DNA from: Shewanella pneumatophori
Lineage (GTDB): Bacteria; Pseudomonadota; Gammaproteobacteria; Enterobacterales; Shewanellaceae
Assembly: GCF_023283895.1 (NCBI RefSeq)
Contig: NZ_JAKILB010000008.1
Coordinates: forward strand, 124,001 to 188,000
DNA: 64,000 nucleotides
Direction: 5' to 3'
Positions within the stretch are counted from its first letter, which is position 1. Each line of letters starts with the position of its first letter. Made by a program: the position numbers and the translations under genes. Positions 1-9,877 of the stretch are shown one piece after another. The notes below the pieces were generated by a model. It was given only the letters and a program-made list of their open reading frames with translations. It was not told the DNA's origin and searched no databases.

Positions 1-597
1 CAAGTTAATGGTTAATAGCGCCACAATCGCCGATAGCGACATTGTTAGCGCAGCGCCAAACATATAACCCACAAATTCAGTAAATAAGCGATAACCAGTG
101 AGGCTTAGCCCCTGCATTGACACCGGAATAGAGTCAAAACTGGCAATAACCATTTTGATCAGTAATAAATGACCATCTACCGCGAGAAAAATCATCGTCG
201 TTAACAGCAGGAAAAAGTTACCTATTACCGGGGTCTGTTGGCCCGAACTTGGGTCGACCATAGAGGCAAAACCTAAACTGGTTTGCATACCAATAATTTG
301 CCCGGTTAATACAAAAGTTTGCATTAATAGCAATGTGGCAAAGCCCATGGCTACGCCAATAATAATCTGCTGAGCAGTAACAAATGCTGCACTAAGTGAA
401 AACAGATCAATACTTGGCATTGCAGGTAATACAGGAGCGACAGCCGCAGTTACGGTAACCGACAATAGTAAGCGAACACGAGTGGGAGTGGTGGTTGCGC
501 CAAATACCGCCATAACCATAAACATGCTAGAGATCCGTGTTAACGGCCAAAGATAACCAGCAATACCATCCATTATGGTATCGAGCATTATCTCCAT
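1..597 (-). CDS. fliR: Flagellar export gate protein FliR (3' end cut by window edge)
   Basis: FliR is an integral-membrane part of the FliPQR export gate that passes rod, hook and filament proteins across the inner membrane. The first 199 codons are visible, beginning MEIMLDTIMDGIAGYLWPL, and the C-terminal part lies outside the window. Long hydrophobic segments alternate with short loops, and a GMQTSLGFASMVDP stretch typical of FliR is present near residue 110. The start is the ATG at 597, 23 bases after the fliQ stop. It is the last visible gene of fliKLMNOPQR. Identity rests on recognised sequence and position after fliP and fliQ. Confidence 0.93.
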   Translation of the reverse strand, partial: MEIMLDTIMDGIAGYLWPLTRISSMFMVMAVFGATTTPTRVRLLLSVTVTAAVAPVLPAMPSIDLFSLSAAFVTAQQIIIGVAMGFATLLLMQTFVLTGQIIGMQTSLGFASMVDPSSGQQTPVIGNFFLLLTTMIFLAVDGHLLLIKMVIASFDSIPVSMQGLSLTGYRLFTEFVGYMFGAALTMSLSAIVALLTINL

Positions 598-620
598 AGT
601 TAACCTAGCACTTTCATGAG

Positions 621-890
621 TTAGCCTATCACTTGGGGGATCATGTCCACCATTTGGAAAAAGAAGTCCATCATCATCTGTACCAACATATGACCCATTA
701 ACATCAGAGCCAATAAAGTGGTCAACAAACGTGGTAGAAAACTCAGTGTTTGTTCGTTAATCGAGGTAGCGGCTTGAAACACAGCAACAATAAGACCAAT
801 GATAAGGCCTGGCACAATAATCATCGATACGATGATTACAATCACAGCCAGTGCCTCGCGGAAGATATCTATCAGTGCTTCAGGACTCAT
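621..890 (-). CDS. fliQ: Flagellar export gate protein FliQ
   Basis: This 89-residue protein has the usual FliQ length and two transmembrane helices, at about residues 15-40 and 52-75. The N-terminal MSPEALIDIFREAL and the central PGLIIGLIVAVFQAATSINEQTL are family hallmarks. FliQ packs around FliP and FliR in the export gate at the base of the flagellum. The gene starts 7 bases after the fliP stop and is co-transcribed with it. No anomaly is seen. Confidence 0.96.
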   Translation of the reverse strand: MSPEALIDIFREALAVIVIIVSMIIVPGLIIGLIVAVFQAATSINEQTLSFLPRLLTTLLALMLMGHMLVQMMMDFFFQMVDMIPQVIG

Positions 891-897
891 AGCTTAC

Positions 898-1644
898 CTA
901 TAATCCAAAACTATTCGCTAATGTGCCCATTACCAGGCTCCAGCCATCAACCAGCACAAAAAGCATAATTTTAAAGGGTAAAGATACAATCATTGGCGAT
1001 AACATCATCATACCCATAGCCATCAAAATACTGGCAACCACTAAATCTAACACTAGAAAAGGCACGAATAGCATAAAGCCAATTTGGAATGCTGTTTTGA
1101 GTTCGCTAGTGATAAAGGCTGGAATAATCACTGTCATCGGAGCGTCTTCAGGCTCGTTAATACCCTGATAGCCTGAGATCTCAATGAAGGTATTCAAATC
1201 AGTTAGCCGTGTTTGCGCTAACATAAAATCCTTTAGCGGCCCTTGGCCTGATGTAAATGCTTGTTGTAGCGGCATACCTTGCTCTATGTAAGGTTGTACC
1301 GCTTGATCATAAATTTTATCAAACACAGGTGACATGATAAAAAATGTCAAAAACATGCTAATGCCGATCAACACTTGATTAGATGGCGTTTGCTGCAAGC
1401 CAATTGCTTGACGCAAAATTGACAGCACCACAATAATCCGCGTAAACGAGGTCAACATAATAACCATCGCCGGAATAAAGCTTAGCGCCGTCATCAGTAA
1501 CAAAATTTGCATCGTTACTGAGTACTGAGTAGAGCCGTCGCTGCCAGTTGATACTGTTACCGCAGGCAAAATACCGTTTTCAGCCAATGCCGGTGCAGAT
1601 ACCGACATCGCCAATCCGGCAACAAGTAAAATCCATTTCATCAT
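898..1644 (-). CDS. fliP: Flagellar export gate protein FliP
   Basis: FliP is the main channel-forming subunit of the flagellar export gate. The 248-residue product starts with a cleavable signal peptide (cleavage likely after APALA, residue 21), as is known for FliP. It has a membrane segment around residues 45-75 with the family stretch [17 protein letters not shown], followed by the [13 protein letters not shown] segment and two C-terminal hydrophobic segments. It overlaps the end of fliO by four bases (ATGA), which suggests translational coupling. Length and domain order are normal. Confidence 0.97.
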   Translation of the reverse strand: MMKWILLVAGLAMSVSAPALAENGILPAVTVSTGSDGSTQYSVTMQILLLMTALSFIPAMVIMLTSFTRIIVVLSILRQAIGLQQTPSNQVLIGISMFLTFFIMSPVFDKIYDQAVQPYIEQGMPLQQAFTSGQGPLKDFMLAQTRLTDLNTFIEISGYQGINEPEDAPMTVIIPAFITSELKTAFQIGFMLFVPFLVLDLVVASILMAMGMMMLSPMIVSLPFKIMLFVLVDGWSLVMGTLANSFGL

Positions 1645-2039
1645 TGTGATTGCTTCGCTTGTCTTAGACGGGTGGCAAAGGACTCGCTTGCAACTTCAAC
1701 AGGTTGCGCTAACTTATCCACCAAGCTCACCTGGTTTGGCGTTACCCCAAGCAAGTATTGTTGACCATCCACTTCAACTAAAACGAGTTTCTCTTTTTGG
1801 CCTAATGGCGTTACAGCAATGGTCTTTAATACTCCTTGGCTACTCGGCACCAAATTAAAGCGCTTTACTAGGTAAGCCAAAAAGAAAATAAGAACCAAAA
1901 CAACAATGAGCCCACCAACCATACTTGAAAGCGTCGCAATACTTGATGCAGAACTTCCAGTATTGCTCGTTACGTTGGCTGCAGTACTCACTTGCGTCTC
2001 AGCACCAGCAAGGCTGGCTAAAACCAAATTAAAGCTCAT
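1641..2039 (-). CDS. fliO: Flagellar export assembly protein FliO
   Basis: FliO is a small single-pass membrane protein that helps assemble the FliP ring. The ATG at 2039 is preferred because AGGGA lies six bases before it; the reading frame also opens six bases earlier at TTG codons. The 132-residue product has a short hydrophobic start, a Ser/Thr-rich periplasmic part, one membrane segment near residues 42-62 ([19 protein letters not shown]) and a cytoplasmic domain with the [19 protein letters not shown] stretch of FliO. It sits between fliN and fliP, in the standard order. Confidence 0.92.
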   Translation of the reverse strand: MSFNLVLASLAGAETQVSTAANVTSNTGSSASSIATLSSMVGGLIVVLVLIFFLAYLVKRFNLVPSSQGVLKTIAVTPLGQKEKLVLVEVDGQQYLLGVTPNQVSLVDKLAQPVEVASESFATRLRQAKQSQ

Positions 2040-2060
2040 CAACAATCCCTAATACTTTTA

Positions 2061-2438
2061 TTATTTTAGCTTTTTAATTCGCTCTGTTTGGCTAATCACG
2101 TCTGTTAAACGTATGCCGAATTTATCATTCACCACAACCACTTCACCGTGGGCAATTAAGGTACCGTTAACCATAACATCAAGAGGTTCACCTGCAACGC
2201 GATCCAGCTCAACAACTGAGCCTTGGTTTAATTGCAGTAAATTACGGATATTAATAAAACTGCGGCCCACTTCCATCGAAATGGTTACCGGAATATCCAT
2301 AATCGCATCAAGCTTTGATGCTTCTTCTTCGCTCAATGGCGTACTATCGTTACTAAACTCGTCCAACTCTACTGCCTTTGCTTCTTCAATCGCTTGCTCA
2401 GCCATCGCTGCAGCCCAATCATCCGTATCTGTACTCAT
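2061..2438 (-). CDS. fliN: Flagellar motor switch protein FliN
   Basis: FliN forms the bottom of the C ring, works with FliM and FliG in rotation switching, and docks the FliH-FliI export complex. The 125-residue product has an acidic N-terminal tail of about 40 residues and a C-terminal SpoA domain at about residues 50-122, including VSMEVGRSFINIRNLLQLNQG and GEVVVVNDKFGIRLTDV. It lies 12 bases after fliM and 21 bases before the fliO start, in one operon. Length is normal for the polar-flagellum family. Confidence 0.97.
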   Translation of the reverse strand: MSTDTDDWAAAMAEQAIEEAKAVELDEFSNDSTPLSEEEASKLDAIMDIPVTISMEVGRSFINIRNLLQLNQGSVVELDRVAGEPLDVMVNGTLIAHGEVVVVNDKFGIRLTDVISQTERIKKLK

Positions 2439-2450
2439 TTACTTTCTACC

Positions 2451-3479
2451 TTATATCTCTGAGCGATCACGCGCTCGTCCTTTGTGAGTGACAAGCTGCA
2501 ACTCTGATTTTACTGTTTCTGGTCGCGGAATTTGCTCGCAGATTTTTAATGCTAGATTTTCTTTTGAGCGGCCCATCTTACATCTGTAAGTTGGTAAGTC
2601 CTCAACCTTCAAAATAATGTGTTCAGGTAGCTCAACTGGGATCACATCACCGGCTTTAAACTCAAGCACTTCTCTTAATGTGACTTTATGTTCTACTACC
2701 GTGGCATCAATACCCACATCAACATCCATGATCTCATCGCGCAAAGCTTGTGACCATCGCATATCGGTATCTTGAGTATCACTTTGTACACCGGCATCGA
2801 GTAGCTCACGGATAGGCTCAATCATTGAATACGGCATCGTAATGTGGAAATCACCACCGCCACCATCGACTTCAATATGGAATGAGCTCACCACAACGAC
2901 CTCTGTTGGACTAACAATGTTGGCCATGGCCGGGTTAACTTCCGAGTCAAGATAATCGAACTGCACATCCATCACCGGCGCCCATGCATCTTTATAATCT
3001 TCGAAGATTATTTTAAGCAGCAACTGCACAATACGACGTTCTGTAGGAGTAAATTCACGACCTTCAATCTTTGCGTGGAAGCGGCCATCGCCACCAAAAA
3101 AGTTATCCACTAAAATAAATACCAGACGCGCTTCCATGGTGATCAATGCAGTGCCTTTTAGCGGACTAAAACGCACCATGTTTAAGCTAGTTGGGACGAA
3201 TAAGGTATGTACGTACTCACCAAACTTAAGCATTTGCACGCCGTTAATTGACACTTCCGCAGCACGGCGCATCATGTTAAACATGCTGATCCGTAAATGA
3301 CGCGCAAAACGCTCGTTAACAATCTCAAGCGTTGGCATGCGCCCACGAACAATTCTGTCTTGCGACGAGAAATCATAGGAGCGTGCGTCTAGCTCATTAT
3401 CATCAATAATGTCTTCATCAACATCATCGACGCCATGGAGCAGCGCATCAATTTCGTCTTGGCTTAATAAGTCACTCAC
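2451..3479 (-). CDS. fliM: Flagellar motor switch protein FliM (GTG start)
   Basis: FliM is the C-ring switch component that binds phosphorylated CheY. The 342-residue product starts at a GTG and keeps the N-terminal CheY-binding motif LLSQDEIDALL at residues 4-14. A CheC-like middle domain (about 40-230) carries the GGDG loop, and the C-terminal SpoA domain (about 250-325) carries the VILKVEDLPTYRCKMGRS stretch. It precedes fliN by 12 bases. A gap of 132 bases separates it from fliL, with no clear terminator, so one transcript is likely. Confidence 0.97.
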   Translation of the reverse strand: MSDLLSQDEIDALLHGVDDVDEDIIDDNELDARSYDFSSQDRIVRGRMPTLEIVNERFARHLRISMFNMMRRAAEVSINGVQMLKFGEYVHTLFVPTSLNMVRFSPLKGTALITMEARLVFILVDNFFGGDGRFHAKIEGREFTPTERRIVQLLLKIIFEDYKDAWAPVMDVQFDYLDSEVNPAMANIVSPTEVVVVSSFHIEVDGGGGDFHITMPYSMIEPIRELLDAGVQSDTQDTDMRWSQALRDEIMDVDVGIDATVVEHKVTLREVLEFKAGDVIPVELPEHIILKVEDLPTYRCKMGRSKENLALKICEQIPRPETVKSELQLVTHKGRARDRSEI

Positions 3480-3611
3480 GATATCGCCTTCACTTTAAAA
3501 ACCTACTTTCATAAATTGTCACGTTATAAACTAAAACTTAATAAATCATTGCCTTACCGCGTATTACTTTACTATACAGCAATGACTTTACTCACTTCGC
3601 TTAGCCTCGCT

Positions 3612-4130
3612 TTATTGCATGACAAAGCCAGTAAATAATACTTTTTCAACCACTGTGCGACCAGTTACAGGTTGTAGTGTGTTTTGCACATTTCTCAGAG
3701 CAAGCAAACGCAGTTCGTCTTTACCTGCAGGAGAGCTCATCTTTTGAATATCTGCACTACTAAAAGTGGTTAGCAACGCATCTTCAATCAAAGGAATGTG
3801 TTTCTTAATCAGCGTATCGTCGTCAGTACCACGTACCATAAGCTGCACTTTAATTTCAACTAAACGCGTGCGACCATTATCAGATAAGTTAAATAAGAAA
3901 GGTCTTGGCATTGCCGCGTAAAATGCTTCTTTACCACTGGAAACCGCTTGCTCAGCAACAACTTCTTCACCCGGGTTCGCGACTGGCGCATCATCAGAGC
4001 TTAATAACATCCATGCAGTGACGGCAATAATAGTAATCAGCACGACACCGATAACGCCAAATAAAATCAGCTTCTTTTTACTTTTAGGCTCAGTGTTGTC
4101 TTCCAGCTCTAAGCTTGCTTCTTCTGCCAT
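3612..4130 (-). CDS. fliL: Flagellar basal-body protein FliL
   Basis: FliL is an inner-membrane protein that surrounds or stabilises the stator units. The 172-residue product has a charged cytoplasmic start, one membrane helix at about residues 20-43 (KKLILFGVIGVVLITIIAV) and a periplasmic domain ending in KVLFTGFVMQ, which is characteristic of the family. The linker at residues 48-65 is acidic. It is placed between fliK and fliM as in Vibrio and Shewanella. Confidence 0.95.
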   Translation of the reverse strand: MAEEASLELEDNTEPKSKKKLILFGVIGVVLITIIAVTAWMLLSSDDAPVANPGEEVVAEQAVSSGKEAFYAAMPRPFLFNLSDNGRTRLVEIKVQLMVRGTDDDTLIKKHIPLIEDALLTTFSSADIQKMSSPAGKDELRLLALRNVQNTLQPVTGRTVVEKVLFTGFVMQ

Positions 4131-4204
4131 TTGGCTTCTCCGTCGCTACGCCAATTTGCGCGAGCGTCTTTAGCGGTTGTTTTTATTTGCTATAGGTTAC
4201 CTGC

Positions 4205-5800
4205 TTATGCGTAATAATCTATACCTGAAGCAGAACTTGTTGATAGATTTGACCTTGCCAGCAGATCTTCTGCTGAAATTTCATCCATATCGTGTGTTCC
4301 TGAGCCACTTCCACGCTCGTTACTCCCTTCGCCCTGCCCTTGGCCGCCATTACCTTGTGACACTTGCCCATCGGTAAGCTGCATACCTTGCTCAGCTAGC
4401 ATTTCCCGCAACCTTGGCATGGCTTGCTCAACAAGATCTCTTGTTTGATGCTGACTTACTTGAAATTGTACTTGCGTGTTATCGCCTTGAACTTGAATGC
4501 GCACCATCATCTGCCCTAGTTCAGGAGGGTCGAGACGGATCTCAGCTTGCTGCACACCGTTACTCACCATGGTGATCAGCTGCTGGTTCATTACCGGCGC
4601 AAATCGTTGGATCATCTGCTGCATTGATGGTGTCGCTTCGCCAGCTTGCTTTAACGATGCTTGTAATTGCGGGAGTTCTTGACGATTAGCTGCGGTTTGC
4701 TGCAATTGATGCTGCAGCGCCGTCAATGATTTGCTGTCTTGAACAGCGCTCGGCTCGCTGGTTAAGCTAGCTTCTAATCCAGCATGGCTTGGACTCATTT
4801 TTACTGTAAGCTCTGCGTTTTTTAATAACTCATTTGCTGCTGTTTGATTGGCAACTGCAGCGCTACCAGCATTAAGCTCAGCATTATTAGTAGATTTTGA
4901 TGACTCTGCAGCCGTATTGGCGCCAGCAGGGTTAAGCTCTTTACCAAACAGGTCTTTATTTTCGTTTGGTAGCTTACTGTCATTTGCAAACTTAGCTTCA
5001 GCAAGCTTAGTTTCATCAAGCTGATTGGTATTAACTGTATTTTGCATCGCTGCAGAATTTAGACTGTTCGTCTCTGCAGCCTGTCCAGCAGTTGGGTTGA
5101 CTCCAGAGCTAGAACTATTGATGTTAGTACTAGTGCTGTTGGCATTATTAGCTGACATTGCAGCTAATAATTCAGCGCTTGGTTTACCGCTAGCATCAAC
5201 AAAATTGCCTTGTTGTAAAAGCGCCTTTAACTCTGGCTCTGACAACTGTGATAATTCTTGCTCAGTTAAACCAGACTGCATGCTTAATGTCAGTAAAACT
5301 TCATCAGGTAATGTCTCAACACTAAGCTCCGTTAGTTCATCGATAGCCTCATGATTGTCAGCTTCATTTGGCAACGGCAAGCTTTCGCCGTTAGCGGCAA
5401 GCTGGCTATCAGTTTCAACCCCTGTATTTAATTGGCTGGCTAAATTGATTTGTGCTAGTACGTGGCTGACATCATCTTTATCCGTAAAATCAGCATCTGC
5501 GCTATTGTTGCCAGCAGTGTCATTGCTTGATTCGCTTAAGCTGTTGGATTCTTTCAAGCCACCTTCATTTACTGCTTGAGTTTGTTTGTTAGGCTCTTGA
5601 TTTTCTTTGTTAACAGATTGATTTGCATCGCTAACTTGCTCGGAGTTAGCCGCTTTCTCAAGCTCAGTTGAAAAACGATTATCTTGTTGTACATTAGTAA
5701 GACTGCTAGAGCGACTCTCTATACCAGACTGACTATGAGACTGAACGGCCTTTTTCCCTTGTTCAGGGCTGTTAAGTAAAATATTGTTCATCTGCTGCAT
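4205..5800 (-). CDS. fliK: Flagellar hook-length control protein FliK
   Basis: FliK measures hook length and switches the export apparatus from hook to filament substrates. The 531-residue product has a long, low-complexity N-terminal region rich in Asn, Ser, Gln and Ala (about 1-380), as expected for a secreted ruler. The compact C-terminal domain is at about 395-480 and includes EIRLDPPELGQMMVRIQVQGD, the FliK signature. A Gly/Ser-rich tail follows. A sigma-54 promoter lies about 100 bases upstream, so fliK appears to begin the fliKLMNOPQR transcript. MQQ and MNN starts nine bases apart are both possible. Confidence 0.94.
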   Translation of the reverse strand: MQQMNNILLNSPEQGKKAVQSHSQSGIESRSSSLTNVQQDNRFSTELEKAANSEQVSDANQSVNKENQEPNKQTQAVNEGGLKESNSLSESSNDTAGNNSADADFTDKDDVSHVLAQINLASQLNTGVETDSQLAANGESLPLPNEADNHEAIDELTELSVETLPDEVLLTLSMQSGLTEQELSQLSEPELKALLQQGNFVDASGKPSAELLAAMSANNANSTSTNINSSSSGVNPTAGQAAETNSLNSAAMQNTVNTNQLDETKLAEAKFANDSKLPNENKDLFGKELNPAGANTAAESSKSTNNAELNAGSAAVANQTAANELLKNAELTVKMSPSHAGLEASLTSEPSAVQDSKSLTALQHQLQQTAANRQELPQLQASLKQAGEATPSMQQMIQRFAPVMNQQLITMVSNGVQQAEIRLDPPELGQMMVRIQVQGDNTQVQFQVSQHQTRDLVEQAMPRLREMLAEQGMQLTDGQVSQGNGGQGQGEGSNERGSGSGTHDMDEISAEDLLARSNLSTSSASGIDYYA

Positions 5801-5901
5801 GACTTCTCCATCAGCGTTAACAAATCGAACTGAACCTATGCGGTTACCAAGTCAAAATAACGGCTTTATGTGCCATTTATTGTGTATTAACAGTAATGAA
5901 T

Positions 5902-5916
5902 GCAATACTGGTGCCA
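5902..5916 (-). promoter_or_regulatory. Sigma-54 promoter for fliK operon
   Basis: Read on the minus strand the site is TGGCAC-CAGTA-TTGC, an exact match to the -24/-12 consensus with the correct spacing. It lies in the 246-base gap between fliJ and fliK, about 100 bases before the fliK start. In polar-flagellum bacteria such promoters are activated by FlrA or FlrC; which one acts here cannot be read from the sequence. Confidence 0.85.
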
Positions 5917-6046
5917 GAAAAAGCTATTTAAATTCTAAATAATGGAGTGTGATTCGAAAAGGCGGGACAATAAGAAAATGCAGCTGTATTGAAAGGATAA
6001 ATTCCCAAGAGCTGGCTGAACATTTGCAAAAATTTGCTGCTCGCAG

Positions 6047-6487
6047 CTAGCGTCTACGATAAAACTGCTGCGATGCAAACTCATCTATCATCTTTTGCTC
6101 GCTGCGTAATTCAGCTAATTTAGCTTTCTCAGCTTTATTGACCAATAACAACTCAACCGCTTTGCGCTTTTGTTGCTTGGTTTGCCAATTAACTTGCCTG
6201 TGCTGCTTTTGATTATCAGCTTCCTTTACCGCATGAACCTGTTGACCAATTGCGGTATCAACTTGTCTTACAAACTGATGAAACTGATGATAATTACTTG
6301 CGCTGATGCTCTGCCCCTGTTGCAGCTCCATCTGTTTCATATAGTCAAGGCGATAGTTTTGTAACGCCGTTAATTGACTCTGGCGCCTTTGTAACTCAAA
6401 TTCAGCTGAGCGAAGCTGCATAGATGCTTGCTCTTCTGCTTCCACCGCCAACTTTAATACCAAGTGTAATGGATCGGGTCTAACCAT
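6047..6487 (-). CDS. fliJ: Flagellar export chaperone FliJ
   Basis: FliJ is a soluble coiled-coil protein that sits in the FliI hexamer and couples it to FlhA. The 146-residue product is almost wholly helical, rich in Gln, Lys and Glu, with heptad-like spacing throughout. It starts with MVRPDPLHLVLKLAVEAEEQA, a typical FliJ opening. It follows fliI by 81 bases and ends the fliEFGHIJ group. Primary sequence conservation of FliJ is low, so position supports the call. Confidence 0.93.
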   Translation of the reverse strand: MVRPDPLHLVLKLAVEAEEQASMQLRSAEFELQRRQSQLTALQNYRLDYMKQMELQQGQSISASNYHQFHQFVRQVDTAIGQQVHAVKEADNQKQHRQVNWQTKQQKRKAVELLLVNKAEKAKLAELRSEQKMIDEFASQQFYRRR

Positions 6488-6568
6488 GTGTCACTGCACC
6501 TATATTGGTTAAAGCGAGTGTTATGAAGCACTGCTTTCTCTGCCAAGTTTTTACACTTGTTACTGTGA

Positions 6569-7915
6569 TTAAACTTGGCATTGAGCGCCCATTTGACTCA
6601 ACATTAACGCACTACTTTCAAACGTCACTGAGTCTTTCATGGTTTGGCGTAAAAACGCATTCATAGCGGGCTGTAAACGAATCGCGTTATCGATACGTGG
6701 GTCGCTACCTTGACTGTAAGCACCAATCGAAATCAAATCCTTATTTTGCTGATAGAGCGAATAAACCTGTTTTACTTTGCGCATAGCTTCTAGATGTTCA
6801 GCACTTATCACCATTGGGGCTACACGGCTGATAGAAGCTTCAATATCAATGGCAGGATAATGACCTGAGTCTGCAAGTTGGCGTGACAAAACAATGTGGC
6901 CATCTAAAATCGCACGTGAAGCGTCAGCAATAGGATCTTGTAAATCATCGCCTTCGGTTAATACGGTATAAAACGCAGTAATAGAGCCTTGTGTACCACC
7001 ACCATTACCGGCGCGCTCAACAAGTTTAGGCAGTTTTGCAAATACTGACGGCGGATACCCTTTAGTCGCTGGCGGCTCGCCAACAGCTAAGGCTATTTCA
7101 CGCTGGGCTTGGGCGTAGCGGGTCAAACTATCCATTAACAGTAAGACGTTATAACCGAGATCTCGAAAATACTCAGCAATACGAGTCGATGTCTCACACG
7201 CTCTAAGACGCATCAATGGTGATGTGTCGGCAGGTGCGGCAACAACAACAGAACGTGCTCGCCCTTCTGGGCCTAAAATCTCTTCAATAAATTCTTTAAC
7301 TTCTCGGCCACGCTCGCCGACTAAGCCAACCACAATAATATCGGCGTTAGTGCCGCGGGTCATCATACCAAGCAGAACACTTTTACCTACACCTGAGCCC
7401 GCAAATAAACCCATCCGCTGGCCTTTACCAACAGTTAGCATGGCGTTAATTGCTCTTACCCCAACATCTAACGGTTCACTAATGGCTCGCCTTGCTAGCG
7501 GATTAATTGCAGCAACATGACTTGACGCTTTTTGATCTGTTTTTAAGTTACCTAAGCCATCAATGGGTTGACCGCTTCCATCTAATACTCGGCCTAGTAA
7601 AGATAAACCGACGTTAAGGCCTGACTGCTCACCAAGTGGGGTGACTTTAGCACCGGGTAATACGCCACGTAGCTCTTCAATCGGCATTAGGTATAGCAGC
7701 TGATCATCAAATCCAATCACCTCTGCAATAAGATTGCCGGCCATGGTTTCAATTGCGCACAAGCTACCAACCGCTGCGCGGCAGCCCGTTGCTTCAAGAG
7801 TTAAGCCAACTACACGCACCAGCTGACCACTCGCTTCAACGACAAATGGATGGATTTTTTGCTGATGCTGGGCAAGCTTGTTACGCAGGCTGTGTTGGCG
7901 TGTCGTCATGCTCAC
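6569..7915 (-). CDS. fliI: Flagellum-specific export ATPase FliI
   Basis: FliI energises export by ATP hydrolysis. The 448-residue product has an F1-like N-terminal barrel (about 1-110), then the catalytic domain with Walker [10 protein letters not shown] at residues 171-179, the [14 protein letters not shown] segment, the Walker B region [14 protein letters not shown] and the conserved [23 protein letters not shown]. The C-terminal domain contacts cargo. The start overlaps the end of fliH by 35 bases; a second in-frame ATG six bases in is also possible. Length is standard. Confidence 0.97.
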   Translation of the reverse strand: MSMTTRQHSLRNKLAQHQQKIHPFVVEASGQLVRVVGLTLEATGCRAAVGSLCAIETMAGNLIAEVIGFDDQLLYLMPIEELRGVLPGAKVTPLGEQSGLNVGLSLLGRVLDGSGQPIDGLGNLKTDQKASSHVAAINPLARRAISEPLDVGVRAINAMLTVGKGQRMGLFAGSGVGKSVLLGMMTRGTNADIIVVGLVGERGREVKEFIEEILGPEGRARSVVVAAPADTSPLMRLRACETSTRIAEYFRDLGYNVLLLMDSLTRYAQAQREIALAVGEPPATKGYPPSVFAKLPKLVERAGNGGGTQGSITAFYTVLTEGDDLQDPIADASRAILDGHIVLSRQLADSGHYPAIDIEASISRVAPMVISAEHLEAMRKVKQVYSLYQQNKDLISIGAYSQGSDPRIDNAIRLQPAMNAFLRQTMKDSVTFESSALMLSQMGAQCQV

Positions 7916-8822
7916 CTTCAGGAATGTTTGACGTGACTGCTTCGGCGTTAACCGGCTCTATATGCTCCGCTTCAGCATTAATCTGTGGCGCACCTTGCGC
8001 TCGTGCAGCTAATAATGATTCTTCTTGCTGCTCTTTGAGTTGAGTTAAGTCTTGCTGATGTTTATCGAGTTCACTAAACACATGTTGCATACGAGTTTCA
8101 ACCGTCATATCAATATGGCTGCGACCACTATCGATAATACAATCACCAGCGCTTAGGCTTGGGTCGATTTCGATTTCCCAACGATTACGCTCTAATTGAG
8201 CTTGCGAATAAAGCTCGCTTACTAGTTTTTCATCGCTAGGTGCTAAACGTAAATTGACCTTTTGCTCTTTGATTGGCAAGGAGTCAACACCTTGACGCAG
8301 CGCAGATAAGATATGTTCAGGGTAGGTTTTTAGCTCATGGCCAATCACAACCTTTGCCAAGGTCATACTGGTTGCTAATAGCTCTTTCTCAATTTCAGTA
8401 TCAAGGATTGCCAGCGGTGCTTCAAATTGACCGATTAACTGTTCAAAACGTGCAATCATTTCTGTTGCCGCTTGTAGGCCCTCTTCATAGCCCTGTTGTT
8501 GCCCTTGAGAAAAGCCCTCATTATGACCTTGCTCTAAGCCTTCTAAACGACCTTTTTCAAGCCCTTCGCTATAACCTTTGTCTTGGCCTTCAGCGAAACC
8601 TTCTTGCTCGGCGTGCGCGCGAATATCTTCAATTTCGCTCAAAGTGGGTGGCAAGATCGTTTCTGCTTCGCACTCATCATCTTCTGGTAGCTGCAGACTA
8701 TTGCGACCAAACATATTCAATGATTGAGGGTCGAGCTCTTGGCTAATATCAGGCAGATCCCAGTGACCGAAATCTTCCGCGCTGATCAAGCTCGCACCTT
8801 GGGGCTTTTTAGGTTCAGTCAT
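7881..8822 (-). CDS. fliH: Flagellar assembly protein FliH, long C-terminal tail
   Basis: FliH is the stalk-like regulator of the export ATPase and links it to FliN. The 313-residue product has an acidic N-terminus, then a run of Gly-xxx-Gly repeats at about residues 76-120 ([18 protein letters not shown] and following), which is diagnostic of FliH helix packing. The FliH/VirB-like C-terminal domain follows to about residue 250. About 60 more residues, rich in Gln, Glu and Ala, extend the protein beyond the usual length of roughly 235-270. It directly abuts fliG and overlaps fliI by 35 bases. Confidence 0.94.
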   Translation of the reverse strand: MTEPKKPQGASLISAEDFGHWDLPDISQELDPQSLNMFGRNSLQLPEDDECEAETILPPTLSEIEDIRAHAEQEGFAEGQDKGYSEGLEKGRLEGLEQGHNEGFSQGQQQGYEEGLQAATEMIARFEQLIGQFEAPLAILDTEIEKELLATSMTLAKVVIGHELKTYPEHILSALRQGVDSLPIKEQKVNLRLAPSDEKLVSELYSQAQLERNRWEIEIDPSLSAGDCIIDSGRSHIDMTVETRMQHVFSELDKHQQDLTQLKEQQEESLLAARAQGAPQINAEAEHIEPVNAEAVTSNIPEGEHDDTPTQPA

Positions 8823-9877
8823 TATAAGAACTCTTCACCGCCGCCACCGCCAAGCATAATTTCACCACTATCGCTTAAGCGGCGCGCAATCGATAGAATT
8901 TCTTTTTGTGCAACTTCAACTTCACTGATACGAATTGGTCCCATCGCTTCCAAGTCATCTCTGAGTAACTCAGCTGCACGTTTTGACATGTTACCAAGCA
9001 GTTTTTCTTTAAGCTGATCATCGGCGCCTTTCAGTGCTTTCATCAACACATCTTGTTGCACTTCACGCAGTAATACCTGAATGCCCATGTCATCGACATC
9101 GGTTAGGTTTTCAAATACAAACATCAAGTCTTGGATCTGCTGCGCCATCTCTTCATCAGATTCACGCATGGTTTCCATCAAGTGACTTTCTACCCCAGTA
9201 TCGAGGTAGTTCATAATATTCGCCGCAGCTTTTAAGCCACCCATCTTCGCCGCTTGTGCACCACCTTGCCCTGCAAATTGTTTCTCCATGATATCGTTCA
9301 ATTCTTGCAGAGCCGCAGGCTGTACCTCTTCAAGGTTAGCGATACGCATCATTAGATCTAAGCGGGTATTTTCAGGGAATTGAGCAAAGATTTCAGCAGC
9401 CTGATCTGGCTCTAGGTAAGACAGTACAATAGTTTGGATCTGCGGGTGCTCGTTTTGAATAATGGTTGCAACTTGACGTGCATCCATCCATTTCAATGAG
9501 TCCAGACCTTTAGCGCCACTGCCCATTATAATCTGTTCAATCAAATTACCGGCTTTATCTTCACCCAGTGCTGCCGTTAGTGCTTTACGCACAAATTCTT
9601 CGCTATTAAAGCCAATTGAAGAATACTTTTGAATATCATCGAGAAACAGCTTATGCACACCTATTACTTTTTCTTGACCAAAATCTTGCATTGCCGCCAT
9701 GGCCATACCGACTTTTTGCACTTGCTTTGGTTCAAGGTGCTTTAAAATTGACGCTGCGTCACTCTCGCTTAAGCTCAGCAATAAAATAGCTGTTTTTTCA
9801 ATGCCATTTAAATCACTTGGCTTAAACGCAGTCGCGTCAGTTTTTGCCTCTACACTAATCTCATTTGTCATCTTCAA
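8822..9877 (-). CDS. fliG: Flagellar motor switch protein FliG
   Basis: FliG joins the MS ring to the C ring and carries the torque-generating charged helix that meets the stator. The 351-residue product shows the three FliG domains in order: the N-terminal part begins at GIEKTAILLLSLSESDAA, the middle part contains EHPQIQTIVLSYLEPDQAAEI, and the C-terminal part contains LKEKLLGNMSKRAAELLRDDL. The extreme C-terminus is Gly-rich. It overlaps fliF by up to 17 bases. Nothing unusual is seen. Confidence 0.97.
   Translation of the reverse strand: MKMTNEISVEAKTDATAFKPSDLNGIEKTAILLLSLSESDAASILKHLEPKQVQKVGMAMAAMQDFGQEKVIGVHKLFLDDIQKYSSIGFNSEEFVRKALTAALGEDKAGNLIEQIIMGSGAKGLDSLKWMDARQVATIIQNEHPQIQTIVLSYLEPDQAAEIFAQFPENTRLDLMMRIANLEEVQPAALQELNDIMEKQFAGQGGAQAAKMGGLKAAANIMNYLDTGVESHLMETMRESDEEMAQQIQDLMFVFENLTDVDDMGIQVLLREVQQDVLMKALKGADDQLKEKLLGNMSKRAAELLRDDLEAMGPIRISEVEVAQKEILSIARRLSDSGEIMLGGGGGEEFL

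Noticed and set aside
4822..5579. Several reading frames antisense or out of frame within fliK
   Set aside because: They follow the low-complexity codon bias of fliK and lack ribosome-binding sites; they are shadows.
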